Origin: Polytrichum commune
Taxonomy: Eukaryota; Streptophyta; Polytrichopsida; Polytrichales; Polytrichaceae
Assembly: GCA_950295325.1 (NCBI GenBank)
Contig: OX485809.1
Coordinates: 5,084,001 to 5,148,000, forward strand
Length of the DNA stretch: 64,000 bases
Direction: 5' to 3'
In this document: positions 35,752 through 47,719 of the stretch, piece after piece
Position numbering within the stretch: the first letter of the stretch is position 1
Layout of the letters: each line of letters begins with the position of its first letter
Notes under the pieces: generated by a model
Told to the model about the DNA's origin: nothing
What the model saw: the letters and a program-made list of their open reading frames with translations, nothing else
Database searches by the model: none
Translations under genes and position numbers: made by a program

Positions 35752-38700
35752 CCTCCGTGATTTGCGGCGTTAAAATAGGAACATTGCACCAGAAAGGATA
35801 ACTGTCCGAAATAAAAATCCAGCACACTACAACGATCCGCAGAGTGCAACCCAAATACAAACTCTCTACCCTAATGGGTTCAGGGCTTGGGGTTTAGTGT
35901 ATAATAGGTCCATGCAATAGGATCTTTACCTGCACAAAATCTGTAGCAGGAGCACACTACAAGGGTCCAAGAAGCGCAACCCACAGCTGAGATGCAAAAA
36001 GAGTCCCGACGGTGGGGGGGTGTCCCCTTAAGTACTGATCGCTTTCCCTTGGATCCGTTTTCCAACATAGGATACCAGCCACCAACTATGTCCTATAAAT
36101 ACAAACCTAACATTACTACATTCCGTGTGCCAGCCTTACAATGGAATGTGTATTCATGTGCACAACATGCATAGACCATGAGTCCACATAATGACAAAGA
36201 AAAAGGCATCTATGTATTTGTGGTATACAACAAAGTAGATTGGCTAATATTATATGAGCAATAAACATTGTTGAGAGGTGATTTATTGGAGCAATAATAT
36301 TGGAGTACCTAATATGAAGAGTACATTTTAAAAAACGTAGACAAAAAATTATACAATCGTGTGAAAAATCAACCACAACAACAACAATAGTACATGGAGT
36401 ATAAAAATACATGTAATCAAAATTAAATTAGCAACTACTTTATTGTTTTGCATACAATGTAATGGTATTGACCATAATATCATGCTATCTCCTCTCATCT
36501 TGCATTTAATATTATAATTACATTGGCCACCACCTAACCATCCAACATTTTTAATTTACCCACCTATACACACCTATACATAATTGTATTCATATCTAAT
36601 ACAGAAACTTTGATTACCATAAGGCCATGATAGTAGCACATCTATTGTCCTAGGTAACATAGGTTTAATTAAATTCAATATTATCAATTTTCTCTCTAAA
36701 CCTTAGGGGCCCCTTCCGTACATCAACATTTACTTCAAAAAAACTAATTATACTAGCCTTCTTCATGTACTATACGTGAGGAAAAACATATTTTAGTACC
36801 TCATGTACATTACCTACATTAATTAATACTCAAACAATACCAATTGTTGCTCGAAGTAACATTATTACCCTCAACCTTAAACCCTATAACCACCCAAACC
36901 TAAACAAACATGTGGATATAGAGATGCAAGCATGGTTAACGGAACAATTCCTGATACATGTCAAGGCTTAACTGGAAAGTAATTCAAACCAAGCAAGCAA
37001 ACAATTATACCAATTGTTGTTCTACGTAATACTATTAACCCATAAAATATAATGGACAGAATGGGAGGGTAGGGTATCCAAATAGTAATAAGGCAACCAA
37101 TATTAAGTCGGTGACACAAGGGGGATACCCTTAACCCTAAACCCTAAACCGTATAAACGACTCCCGACTCATGTCAAGGCTTAAAATTCTCTAAAACAAA
37201 ACCATAAAGATTTCAAAAGTCAAGCAAATTTATGTTCACAAATTATTCTTGAAGACATGGTAAGTGGTGAAAAAGTAGGTGACATAGAACAAAGATTTAT
37301 CAAATTGTGAATGGCAATCCGATATGTGGTCTTAATTTGGCTAAGGAAAAAGGTACTTGGGTTGCGTAACCTTACCTTTCATTTTTTTAATCTATGTTTG
37401 CCTGGGTAAAATCCACCCCTTAGAGGCAAGTACAAGATTTAGCCGAGACTTGTTATTCTTTGATGGGATACAATATGAAAACAATTAAGCCTTCAAAACA
37501 TTTAAGATCATGAAAGTTATGTTCTAAGTCATATTTATCCATTTGATTTAAACCTTTACTTTTGAAGATAGGTTTTGAACATCATATATTGGTATTCTAT
37601 AATCGAATACTTAACACAACCATACATGTCGCCATGGAAACAAAACTCCAATATAAACAACAATTTGCTACTACTTATAGGCAATAATACAAGCTCATGC
37701 CTAGGTTTGGAAGGATTGCATAAATCCTGAAGGTTGTTTAACGGACAAGAGGGATGTAAATTCAACACCTACCCATTCCTTTTGTTCTAATACAAGCTTA
37801 GACGTAATATGTGCAGAGGGATTGAATTAACCCCTAACGTTGTTTAGGATATTATAAGCATTTGATCTTAACCCACATTATCTCGATGTTTGGTTTTGTT
37901 AATTGTGTTTCAAACATGCTTAATTTAAATATCATTAATAATGATATTCACATCAAAGCATCCCAGGTGTCCAACTTCAATAAAGTCCCCAAGTTGCTAT
38001 TGATAGTATAATTTAGGTTGAAAATCCCCTTTCACAAATTATTGCGATAATTGAGGGATTCATAAGGGTGTAGGGGTTTAGGGTTAATTGAATTTTTGGC
38101 CAATGGGTATATTATTGTCCCAATTGCATTTGAATCCCACCTTTGTGGAAAAAATATTATACTTAACTTAATCAAGAAGACATACTTTATATTCAATATT
38201 ATTACTATTCTCAAAATATAAAGTCCCCTCCATACCTGCTACACTAGAAATGGTATAATTTAGTTTCACTGATTGTTTGGAGTTACAAAATGCTTTGTTT
38301 TTTTTATTATTGATGTTATTTAATTAGAGCATTGAGATTCCTTTATTTTTGGTCAACAATTGTTTTTGGTATTCGTTTTTGGACTCAAACCACATACAAT
38401 CCATCCTCTATAAATGTTATGCTCTGGAATATAATTTTCCTTACATTTATTGTGAGTTAACATTGTAACAACTATAAAGGGAGCTTTTTGAATGCTTAAC
38501 AAATTTGATTCATTACAATTATGAAGGGAGAGTTTTGTAAAATTATCAAATATAAAATATGTGTATCAATCACAATATAACCCATATTAATAATTTGATC
38601 ACAAAAGTCAAATTTGGTGACTTTTGCCACTTTGAAAGGTTGTGACTCAATGTAATGGATGTCATCTCACAATATTGGATGTAGTTCGTAGGTTAACATT

Positions 38701-41700
38701 TATAAGTGGCAAATTAACAAAGAGGGGAATAAATTATTCTTAACATGTAACAAAGTTTACATTCTAGTTAGCAATATGAGAGGAGTACGAATTTGTTAAC
38801 AAATACAATTATGAGTTAACATGTGGAAGTGTAACATTTATCGAGGGTGGACTCTAGCAATCACAAAAAAGACCAATAGACATATGCCACGTAAGGGTTA
38901 CATGTGGCCTTTGGGCGCGGGGTGATGGGACGTCTAGGTAGGGAGTGGATGCGACGTTTAGGGTTTAGGGTTTCGATACACTCCCTTGTTCATGCTCCTT
39001 TCGCTTTTTTTCTTCTCATTTCGCTCATTTCGCTCCTTTCCTCCTCGCCCACCACCGCTCCTTTGCTCCTCGCGCTTGCTCCTCGCCCTTGCTGGTCGCC
39101 CTTGTTGCTCCAGAGTATTCTCCTCCTTCTCCCTTGCTACTATTGTTGGTCCTCTTTCTCCTCCTCCTCCTTCTTGTTGTTTCTCCTCTTTCTCCTCATC
39201 CTTGCTCTTAGTTCCATAAGAGCGCCAGGAGCTCCAGGCAGGTGCTTTTTTCTTTCCCTCTTTGAAAGATGTGCTATTCCAGGTGCTAATTGATGCACCC
39301 CATGGGTCGTTCCCTTGCAATTTAGCTCAAGAAGACTCACGGTGAGACATCACGTAAATTTATATTCGCTTGAGAACTACCGTGCCTCATTAATATGTTC
39401 GGTCTCTAATTAATAATCCCTCTCTTCTCCTTATGATATGAATATAATTATTGGAGTGAACACAATCTCATTATCTTAATTCTTACTCACAATGTAAGGC
39501 ATCATTGATAATAAGAACCATTAGATTTAAAGAAAGCTTCAAGAGGTGTAACAATATCCTTGATAATAATATAGTATTCAATAAATTGTATGAATCCTTA
39601 ATGTTAGTAGTTCATAAACATTAATCACACAATTGATAATAATTTTATAATGATGAAGAAGATCTAATATTCTTGAGTCTTCATTTTTAAACTCAAGTGT
39701 TACTACTTATAATATTGTAACTTGACATGTATGCATATAGTAGTTATAATTTCATGAACACATCATTGATTGTTTTGCAATGTCACGTTTAACATTCAAA
39801 GTGTTTTAATGACAAGAATAATTATAACTCTCTTGAGGTTTATTCAAGAGAAAGAACTCCTCTTTGATTGTTAATGACATCCAACAACTCACAAAGTATC
39901 TTAAGAGAAGAAGCACTTTTACTACAAAGTGTTTCTTGATGACGAGAAGATGAACCCATCTCTCTTGAGTTTTGCTCAAGAGAGAGAGAGATCTTCTCTT
40001 GAATAGATAATCCTTCCAATTGTAATGACATCCAACAACTCACAAAGAATCTTAAAGTAAGAAGCTTCAATAACAATTGTAGTAAGTGGATTATCTTATA
40101 TCAATATTACTTCATTCATATGTATTCAAACTTTGCTATGAATTAATGTCTTCATCATTCTTGTTAATCATAAGTTCAACAATCAATATGTAGTATAATA
40201 TGTATAATACTTATAAGTCAATTATGTAGTTTTCAATAATAAGCTCCTCCTCTTTTGAAGGAGTTGCAATCGTTAAGTTGTTTTGCTTAAATCATAACAT
40301 GCATATAATTCTTCAATCATTCAATCACATGTATATTTATAATTCCCTTTTGAGGAGATCAATGATAAGTTCCACTTTGAGAGATAATCTTGTTTCCTTC
40401 ACTCAAGTTAACAATCGCTTTCTCAATTCAATCTCTCTCAAAGTCCCATTGATTCTCCAATTTGTCTTGAGCGCTTTGTTCTCACCCTCACACTATCTTT
40501 TGAGTTCTTTCTCAAAAGAGCCTACTCAATCTACTCTACTCTCGGTTGCTCAATCACTTAAGCTACAAAGTACCATTGACGACTCGTAGTTCAAATTGAG
40601 AGAGGTAGAAAGATCACACGCATTTGTAGAAAAGATAAGTGTATTGCAAAAGTTCCTCGAGATGAGAGTTACAAAAGCTTCAAGTGATTATTGACACTCA
40701 AATTTAAGATAACTTCGTTGTGTAGAAAATGAGGTAAAGGTCTCCTAATTTGCTTCCCTTATATAGTCTTTTCTATCTATCTTAAAATCTATACTAAGAG
40801 TGGTTGTTAACTTCCACTTTCCTAGATAGCTATCTTTCTTCAACATATGTAGATGCTATCTATCCTAAACGGTTATAACCGTTTCACTACTCTAATGTTC
40901 TCAATACTAAGATTTCACCATATCCTCCTTGAGAGTTAATCAAATCCTCGTACTTGATTGATTCTATTCCGGTGATTGATATTTAGAACATCCATTTAGA
41001 ATGTACCCTAGTCCTATATTCTCCTTAGTGTCTTCATAATGTCTCTTGAACTTTATATCCAAAATTCCCATATATTCCATAATCGTGCTTCATCAAAATC
41101 CTACATTCTAAACTATTCCATAATCATGCTTCCTTGGATATTCAATGCAATCCTAAATACATAATTATGTCTCTTTTATATCCCTTCATCCTCAAAATCC
41201 TATATTCTAATATATTCCCTATACCCCTTAATATGCCCTTTAATATTCCTTTAATACCTCCCTTAATATGCACCTCTAATAACTAAGCTCTCTTTGTAAA
41301 GGAGCTGGGTTTCCTATTTCCGTGGGTAGCGGACCCTATCTCCGCGCGTAAGTCGCGCATTGCCGTGGAAAAGGGGCCCTAAGGCCGTGGCCGCCTCCAT
41401 GGCCAAGCCCGAGGCCGAGTTCCATAGCCGAAGTTGAGAGCTTCTAAGTTCTTCTTCCAATTTCGGTGCCGCTCCATGAATTGCCTCTTGCTTGCTAGTA
41501 CCATTAGTTGCTTGAATGTGTTTTGCTCCTTAGGTCTGTGTTGATTTATAGTACCATTTGTACCTTGAATATGTTGTACTCAACACTAATTAGGTGATTT
41601 GAGTTTATGTATTGATGCACAAGAGGAGGATTGTGAATATTGTGTGAGTATGCAATGTTTTGTTGCACTCACAATTGCAAGTAACATCAGAAATTGAGTA

Positions 41701-42343
41701 GTTTTTTGCTTGCAGTCTCATTAGGACATTAATGGAGTAGTTTCAGTTGTTGCAAGGGTTTTAGGGTTGGAGTATTTTCAGTTGTTCCAGAGTGCTCCTC
41801 CTTTCAGTTTGTAACTGTCTTCACTTCACTTGAATTCACTTTTTCCTAGTTCTAAGAAATCATGTGTTTTGCTTTGTTCACTTCAATGTGATGTTCATGT
41901 TCAATCCAGTGCAATCTTTGTAGTAGGGGTTTTTTTGTGGGTTTGATGCATTTGAGGAGCAACACACAGTTTAGTTGATTCTTGAATGTGCACATTGCAT
42001 TACCAGAGGTTTCTAACTTCAAATTTAGTGTTATTTTGCAGTCTCTCCTAGCTGGAGCTGTGGTTTAGAAGCAAACATTGTACAGAGGTAAGTGTTTCTA
42101 GTACATTGCAAATTGAAATGGAACATTCTTCTTAGATTGGAATGTAGAATCTGCTATTGCAATGCAACACCTGATACAGTCTAATTTGGAGTGCAAATCC
42201 ATGTTGCATTCCAAGTTAAGATGAACATTGCACATGAATGGAATGCAACAAAGAAGCTGCTCCAAAAATTTCGGAACAATATACAGAAACACATTAATTG
42301 AGCAAATTAATTAAATTCAGAGTAATTAAAAAATGGCCTGAAG
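35752..42343. other. AT-rich region without a convincing gene
   Basis: About 6.6 kb between the two family-A arrays. Contains a short CCCTAAA tract (about 37131), a CT-rich low-complexity block (38980-39230), a duplicated ACATCCAACAACTCACAAAG word (about 39878 and 40028) and a GC-richer block near 41300-41450. Frames such as 38904-39293 and 40278-40589 are low-complexity or unsupported. Confidence 0.45.
38980..39230. repeat. CT-rich low-complexity block
   Basis: Polypyrimidine-rich repeats of CTCCTCGCCCTTGCT and CTCCTTCTCC words. The frames read Leu/Ser/Phe-rich on one strand and Glu/Lys-rich on the other, as expected of simple sequence. Confidence 0.8.
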
Positions 42344-42966
42344 TTTACGGACGCGCGTCCGTAAACTTCAGGGAACCCTGGGAATATGCATCGCACTAGG
42401 TGTGAACAGTTTACGGACGCACGTCCGTAAATTTTAGATATATTTAAAAAGAACTATTTAAAAACATGAATGAGAAGTTTACGGACGCACGCCCGTAAAC
42501 TTGAGATATATAAGTATACTAAATCAAATACATGACAAATGTGCAGAGTTTACGGACGCGCGTCCGTGAACTAGGCAGAGAAAACTATGAAAATCTCAGA
42601 GTATAATACATGTCATGGGTTTTCAAAATAAGTTCTACAAAATATACAAGTTCTACACAACAAAAATAAATTTATTTTCCAAAAATTTACGGACGCACGT
42701 CCGTAAATTAGGGCTATATTATTATAAAAAATATATTATATTCATGAAATATAGAAATAGAGACTTTTGGATGATATATGTGCAGAGTTTACGGACGCGC
42801 GTCCGTAAACTCTGCACATATATCATGAATGAGATTTCTTTTTATAAGATATATCAAGTTTTACGGACGTCCGTCCGTCCGTAAACTTGATATGTACTAT
42901 ATAATAATACTTAACCCCATTCCATAAGAAAGGGTACGCAAAGGTTTACGACTGCGCGTTCGTAAG
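42344..42966. repeat. family-A palindrome array upstream of the 43-kb gene
   Basis: Eight palindromes: 42344-42365, 42410-42431, 42478-42499, 42549-42570, 42686-42707, 42788-42809, 42860-42885 (expanded centre GTCCGTCCGT) and 42945-42966 (degenerate). Steps are often 66-72 bp. The copy at 42788 is the core of a perfect 56-bp palindrome (42771-42826). The array ends 54 bp before the start codon at 43021 and may include its promoter. Confidence 0.93.
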
Positions 42967-43020
42967 ATAGGCTCTGCATCCCTAGACCTTAATACTGACT
43001 TGTATATTTTACATTTGCAG

Positions 43021-44307
43021 ATGGAATCTACAAAAAGACCCGCTATTGATATATTCGCAGAGCTTGTCCATCCTCCGCTTCCAAAAGCAATTAAAGACAT
43101 AAGCCACAACGACCATTACAAGCCACGCGAAGACATCGTAGATAACTGGACAGTTATTGTAGAAAAAGATGAAAATGATATATTTGTCCTTAGATTTGCC
43201 TATCAAATAAAAGCAGATATACATGAATCCGAGAAGTGGATGAAGGTTAAAAGCTGGACAGTAGAGTGTGCGGTAGCCCAAGGCGATTATGTTGTCATGG
43301 ACCTTGAAAAGAAAAATGATAGGATCACAATCATTTTGCACGAGTTGTACCATCCGTTCAACAAAAATGAATGTGAAAATGCCAGCCCAGATGCGTCTTG
43401 CTTCAATCTACAGAATGAATTCACTGACTATGCTTGCAATGCACCCTGGACGGGTAAACGGCTTGGTCGTCTCTTGAACAATGTGACAAGAGTAAATGGG
43501 GCCTTACTGGAAGCGAAGAAAGGAAAGGAGAAAAAACCAGTTCCTGAACGACCTAAACGTGTTCCTAAATACGTGCCAGAAGCCTCTAGGCCCTCACAGA
43601 GTGGAACATCAAGAGGGAGCAAGCAGGCCAGTAAACGCTCTCACTCACAGATGGAGTCATCTGGGCTAACAGAGGGTCCAGATGTGAGTTCTACTCTTAC
43701 AGTCGCCCCACTTCTCAAGAAAGGACAACGCCCGGACGCGGAACTATCCACAAAGATTTTCCAAGAGTTCGACGAGAAGACAAAGGGCTGCTGGCCACTT
43801 GGAAGGTATTTCACGTTTGATGTGGATGTATACAAATGCCACAAGGGCACGGAGAGTATGAATACTCGTGCCAAAGAAGAGAGCGGGGTGTGGTGGCAAA
43901 TGAATAACATTATGAACAACCCCAAGTTTGATAGGCAAACGATATGTGTGACACCAAAGGATCATGTGGTTGAAGTCACAACGCAAAATTGGCCAATCCT
44001 CAAAGATGGAGAGTTCTACATAGTCGACGGCCAACATAGCGTGATGGCTGCAAAAGCTCTCCTCGAGGACGATGAGTGAAAGAGTCCTTTGAAAGAGACA
44101 ATCCGATACTGGAAGGCATTTGTCGTCCATTCCAAAGACTCGAACCAGCTCATCGCAATATCTGCCTTCATGAACCAAGGGAATAAAGTGAGGCAGTTCG
44201 AGGCTTCATGGGCTGCCAACATCGTGGCTGGAAGGACCTTGTGGGTGGAGCACGATTGTCCCCCAAAATAGAGGGAGAATGCAGTCATCAAGAATCCCAA
44301 ATGGCAG
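43021..44307 (+). CDS. N-terminal and ParB/DGQHR-type domain exon (copy 2)
   Basis: The ATG is the first triplet after a TTTGCAG acceptor, implying a 5' UTR intron. Residues 1-170 are the domain shared with copy 1. A Pro/Ser/Lys linker follows (about 170-225). From about residue 255 the ParB/Srx-like domain reads CWPLGRYFTFDVDVYKCHKG ... GEFYIVDGQHSVMAAKALL, with the signature Gly-Gln-His at about 337-339, then after an in-frame TGA YWKAFVVHS and AFMNQGNK, the usual positions of the last strands and the Asn-rich helix. A second stop (TAG, 44269) precedes the end KNPKWQ. ParB/DGQHR domains bind DNA or CTP or act as nucleases; the role here is unknown. Confidence 0.7.
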
Positions 44308-44324
44308 GTATGTCTCTGTATATT

Positions 44325-44346
44325 TTTACGGACGCGCGTCCGTAAA
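44325..44346. repeat. family-A palindrome in intron 1 of copy 2
   Basis: A perfect 22-bp copy in the 113-bp intron 44308-44420. Confidence 0.92.
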
Positions 44347-44420
44347 CCTCTTCCTCCTTCCCATTCTTTAATTCCTTCAATTTAAACTCTGCTGACTTCT
44401 TGAAATGCATGGCTGTGCAG

Positions 44421-47379
44421 ACATTCAGCAATGCGATCTTGACAAAGTTCTCCAGCATTGACCTGAAGACGAGCGGCATGAAGACGGTGCAGGAGTTGAA
44501 GGGGGAACTTAAGCTCATCACTGCCACAGAAGAGACATGGGCAATTTGGTTGCGCATTTTCGATGCTCACAACAATGGAGACCTTATCAACCCGGATGCT
44601 GAAAACACGTACAAGAGCGACTCAAAGGTTAAAGTGCCACCTATCCTGAGAGAGTTCTTTCGTCCCCTCCAAGGATTGCTCGACTCCGAGCTTTACAGAG
44701 CGGCACAACACATCCTGTTGGAGACTCCGAGGAGGACACTGCCCTACCCCAAAATCTTCCTGAAGCGACCAAAGCACATGAAGCCTTCTACATACCACAT
44801 TAAGGAATGGTGCGAATACAGGAAGAAGAAGACCATGGCTATAAGGGAGATAAGTAAGCTGCTGCCCTCCCACAACCTCACTAATACAGATGGGGAGATA
44901 ATGTGGGAAAACTGGAGGACGCTCAAGGAGGAGTATCACATCAATGGGGTCTCCATGCGATCATTGATAAGAGGCGCATCTCCCTTCCTAGCCCAAAGAT
45001 CTAGGAGGAACGAGAAGAAAGGGTCTATCGACGAAAGAGAGACGGCGTTGTACGTCCATTTCCTTGACAGAAAAAAGAAAGCAAAATTCGGAGGGGTCGC
45101 AAGATTCTGCACTGTTACAACGGCCTTGAAGTTTGGCACATGGGACACACATGCTTCAAGAGCCTCTGTGAGAGATGACCCCCGGGGTTGTCCGTTCGCA
45201 CTCTTTGATTTCCGTGCATTTCCCGGATCTTGGAGACAAAACGCTAGCGGGACCGCTTTCTATGACAACTTCTTCAAGGCCTTCAAGAGCTATCGGTCGC
45301 CTGCCCTCTTCGAGCCAAATGTGTGGCTCTGGATCGTAGATCAAGAGAGGTCCGCGTCGGTCGTCCAGCTTTACACATCGACGATGAACCTCCAGTACGA
45401 TCTTCACCACAGCACATACATCCCCGCGAAGACGGAAAGGATCAGTGTTATTGAAGAGGCAAGAGGGGCGAAGCAGGTCGGGGCTTTGGCACTTTATTTC
45501 TTGACACACAAGTCTTCACCAAGTGGGCGGATGCCTATCAAAGCGTAGAACGTGTTCAAGAAAGTATACTCATTGCCACCACCACACCCAAAGGAGCTTG
45601 TCGCGGAGACTATGTATGCACTCTACCCGGCGTACGAACTCCGAATGGATTTTTATATTGGAGTCTTGAAGGTTGTGACTGTGATGAGTGAAACAGTCTA
45701 CAACGTCTTCGGAGGCACCAAATTTGTTTACGCGGCATTGGTAAGTACTTGTATGCACCTCTTTCCATGCTCCATCTGAATTGAAATTTACGGATGCGCG
45801 TCCGTAACATTGCCCACCACATATGCAGTGCAAATTTACGGCCACGCGTCCGTAAATTGCAGTGCTTCATGATTATATTTGTCCTCATACTTGCTCGCAA
45901 CAATGGAATAACTATAATTTCCTTGTTTTGGTGCAGATGTTTGGGTTGCAGGTAAATTTGTTTGTGGAGGCTCGCGACATGGATGAGGCGAATACTCATA
46001 GGGTTCTTGCCTCCAAAATGGATATTGAAGACATCATCGATGTCCTTACCCCCCATCCTGTGGTGCCTCTTGCCTCAAGAGAAGAGGGAACTCCTGCGAC
46101 GGAGTGGGACAGTGACGGAGACCAAGAGCCCGTCTCCCCAAGAGAGCAGCCACCCAGAGAAGATCACGTGCCCGGCCTTGTTCGTGATCCTGTTCATCCT
46201 CATCAATTTGTCTTGGGCGAAGACCGCATGGATACAGAGGGGGCGCATGAAGACTTCACTCCAATAAGGGTCCATCCTACCCCTATTTCCTCCCCCTTTG
46301 GGACTCCCACTTCTCGAGTTGGGTTTCCTTCCACTGCGGGTCCATCGCGTGCTGTTGGGCTTATGACAGAGAAGGATGTGGACGTTGCGACAGAAGCCGG
46401 ATGCACAGCCTCATCTGGAGGGGGATCTGAACATGCAGAGCTACCACCTATGGAGGGTAGAGATGTGCTGGAGTTGATTTTGAGGCCGGATATCGCCTCA
46501 TACCGTGAGAGTCGTCGACAGAGGAAGAAGACTCCTTACAACGAGTACCCTGAAGGCGCCGTCTTGGAATTCTCCGATGAAGACGAGGATGAGGTTAGGA
46601 TGTACCATGCCCTCTCTGCCTTGCCTTCTGAACCTGGCAAGGTGAAGAAAGAGCCGATGTCTGTGGCCGAATTGGACGAGAAACTGGAGAAGAGAATGAA
46701 GGAAGAGCTTGACCAACGGCTTCGAGAAGCTAACGAGGAGCACGCCAGAAAGATGGCCGCCATCCAAGCTGAGATGGAGGAGGCTAGGTTGGAGTCTGCT
46801 CGAAGGCACGCCGATCTCATGGCTCAAAATCAACAATTCTTGGCCCAGAGCCAACAATTTATGAGCCTCATGCAGAGCTTGCAAGCAAGACCCCCAGTAA
46901 TGTATGCAGCTCCCGAAGCCTGCATGTCGATGCCTCCCACTCTCATGCGGCCTCCGTCTAGTAGCCATACGGTGTACATACCAGAGCATACCTATCCAGC
47001 CCCCGCCTTGTATGTCCTGCCCTCTCCCCAGGTTGCCGACACCCCAGAGCCCTCCTCTCATAGCGTACGAGAGGAGGAGAGACCTGCACGTTATACGGCA
47101 GGTGCTCACGAGAAAGGCGCCATTGAAGACATCACAACCATTGGCAGCCAAGAAGATGAAGATATGCGGGGCAGCCAAGAGGATGAACATATGCGGGGCA
47201 GCCAAGACACCACAGATGAAGATCAACCTCATGTCGATACCCAGGGGTCGCAAGCGGTTGGAGGCGCCTTGGTGGTGGAGGATAGCATGCACAATTTTGC
47301 GGACGCGCGTCCGGAACCTGTGCCCACGATGGGGCCTGGTGAGGGAGGCATTGCTGGCGAGGACCTCTCCGTTGAAGAG
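44421..47379 (+). CDS. MTase-like fold, coiled coil and acidic tail (copy 2, exons 2-3)
   Basis: Exon 2 opens with the helical region (LKLITATEETWAIWLRIFDA, EWCEYRKKK). It then has a motif-IV-like FDFRAFPG (about residue 692 of the model) followed by VWLWIVDQERS, and after the TAG at 45546 YELRMDFYIGVLKVV and the motif-I-like NVFGGTKFVYAAL. Intron 2 (45741-45936) falls inside this loop; exon 3 resumes MFGLQVNLFVEARDMD. The order IV then I is beta-class. DPPY/W is absent. Exon 3 continues with a coiled coil (about 46680-46880, EELDQRLREANEEHARKMAA), a Gln/Met-rich run, Pro-rich sequence and acidic GSQEDEDMR repeats. The same order occurs in copy 1. Confidence 0.6.
45787..45856. repeat. two family-A palindromes in intron 2 of copy 2
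   Basis: Copies at 45787-45808 (one substitution in the left arm, GATGCG) and 45835-45856 (GGCCACGCG centre). Confidence 0.88.
47296..47317. repeat. family-A palindrome inside a coding exon
   Basis: TTTGCGGACGCGCGTCCGGA lies in frame in exon 3 of copy 2 and encodes FADARPE. It keeps the symmetric GGACGCGCGTCC core. Confidence 0.85.
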
Positions 47380-47407
47380 GTAATCCACCTTTGAGCTTGC
47401 CTCCCAC

Positions 47408-47429
47408 GTTACGGACGCGCGTCCGAAAC
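47408..47429. repeat. family-A palindrome in intron 3 of copy 2
   Basis: TTACGGACGCGCGTCCGAAA, shortly after the proposed donor at 47380. Confidence 0.88.
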
Positions 47430-47719
47430 TTCCTTGTCTGCCAACTTCGTGGCGTGTACATATTGTCGAGTTCGATGCTCGACTTTGCCCGGCGGGTGGA
47501 TGCAATTTTGCCAGCATAGATTCAATTAGTTTTAGGGGAGACCTTTTGTGACAATGTAAATTATTCGCGAAATGTATTAAACCAATCACATTAATACAAA
47601 TTTTTTGAACTGCGTATTCGTATTTTTTTTGCCTTATATTTGTTTGTTGAGTTTGTGCATGCTTGTCAATTGGTTTTCATGGGTAGTACCATTCACCTAG
47701 ATAGTATTTTCCATCACAG

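Noticed and set aside
38904-39293. 129-residue Leu/Ser/Phe-rich frame resembling a membrane protein
   Set aside because: It is the translation of a CT-rich low-complexity block; the opposite strand gives an equally long Glu/Lys-rich frame.
34917-47429. CRISPR-like array (regular short repeats with unique spacers)
   Set aside because: The repeats are self-palindromic, spread over 13 kb inside and around intron-containing genes, and the context is a plant nuclear genome.
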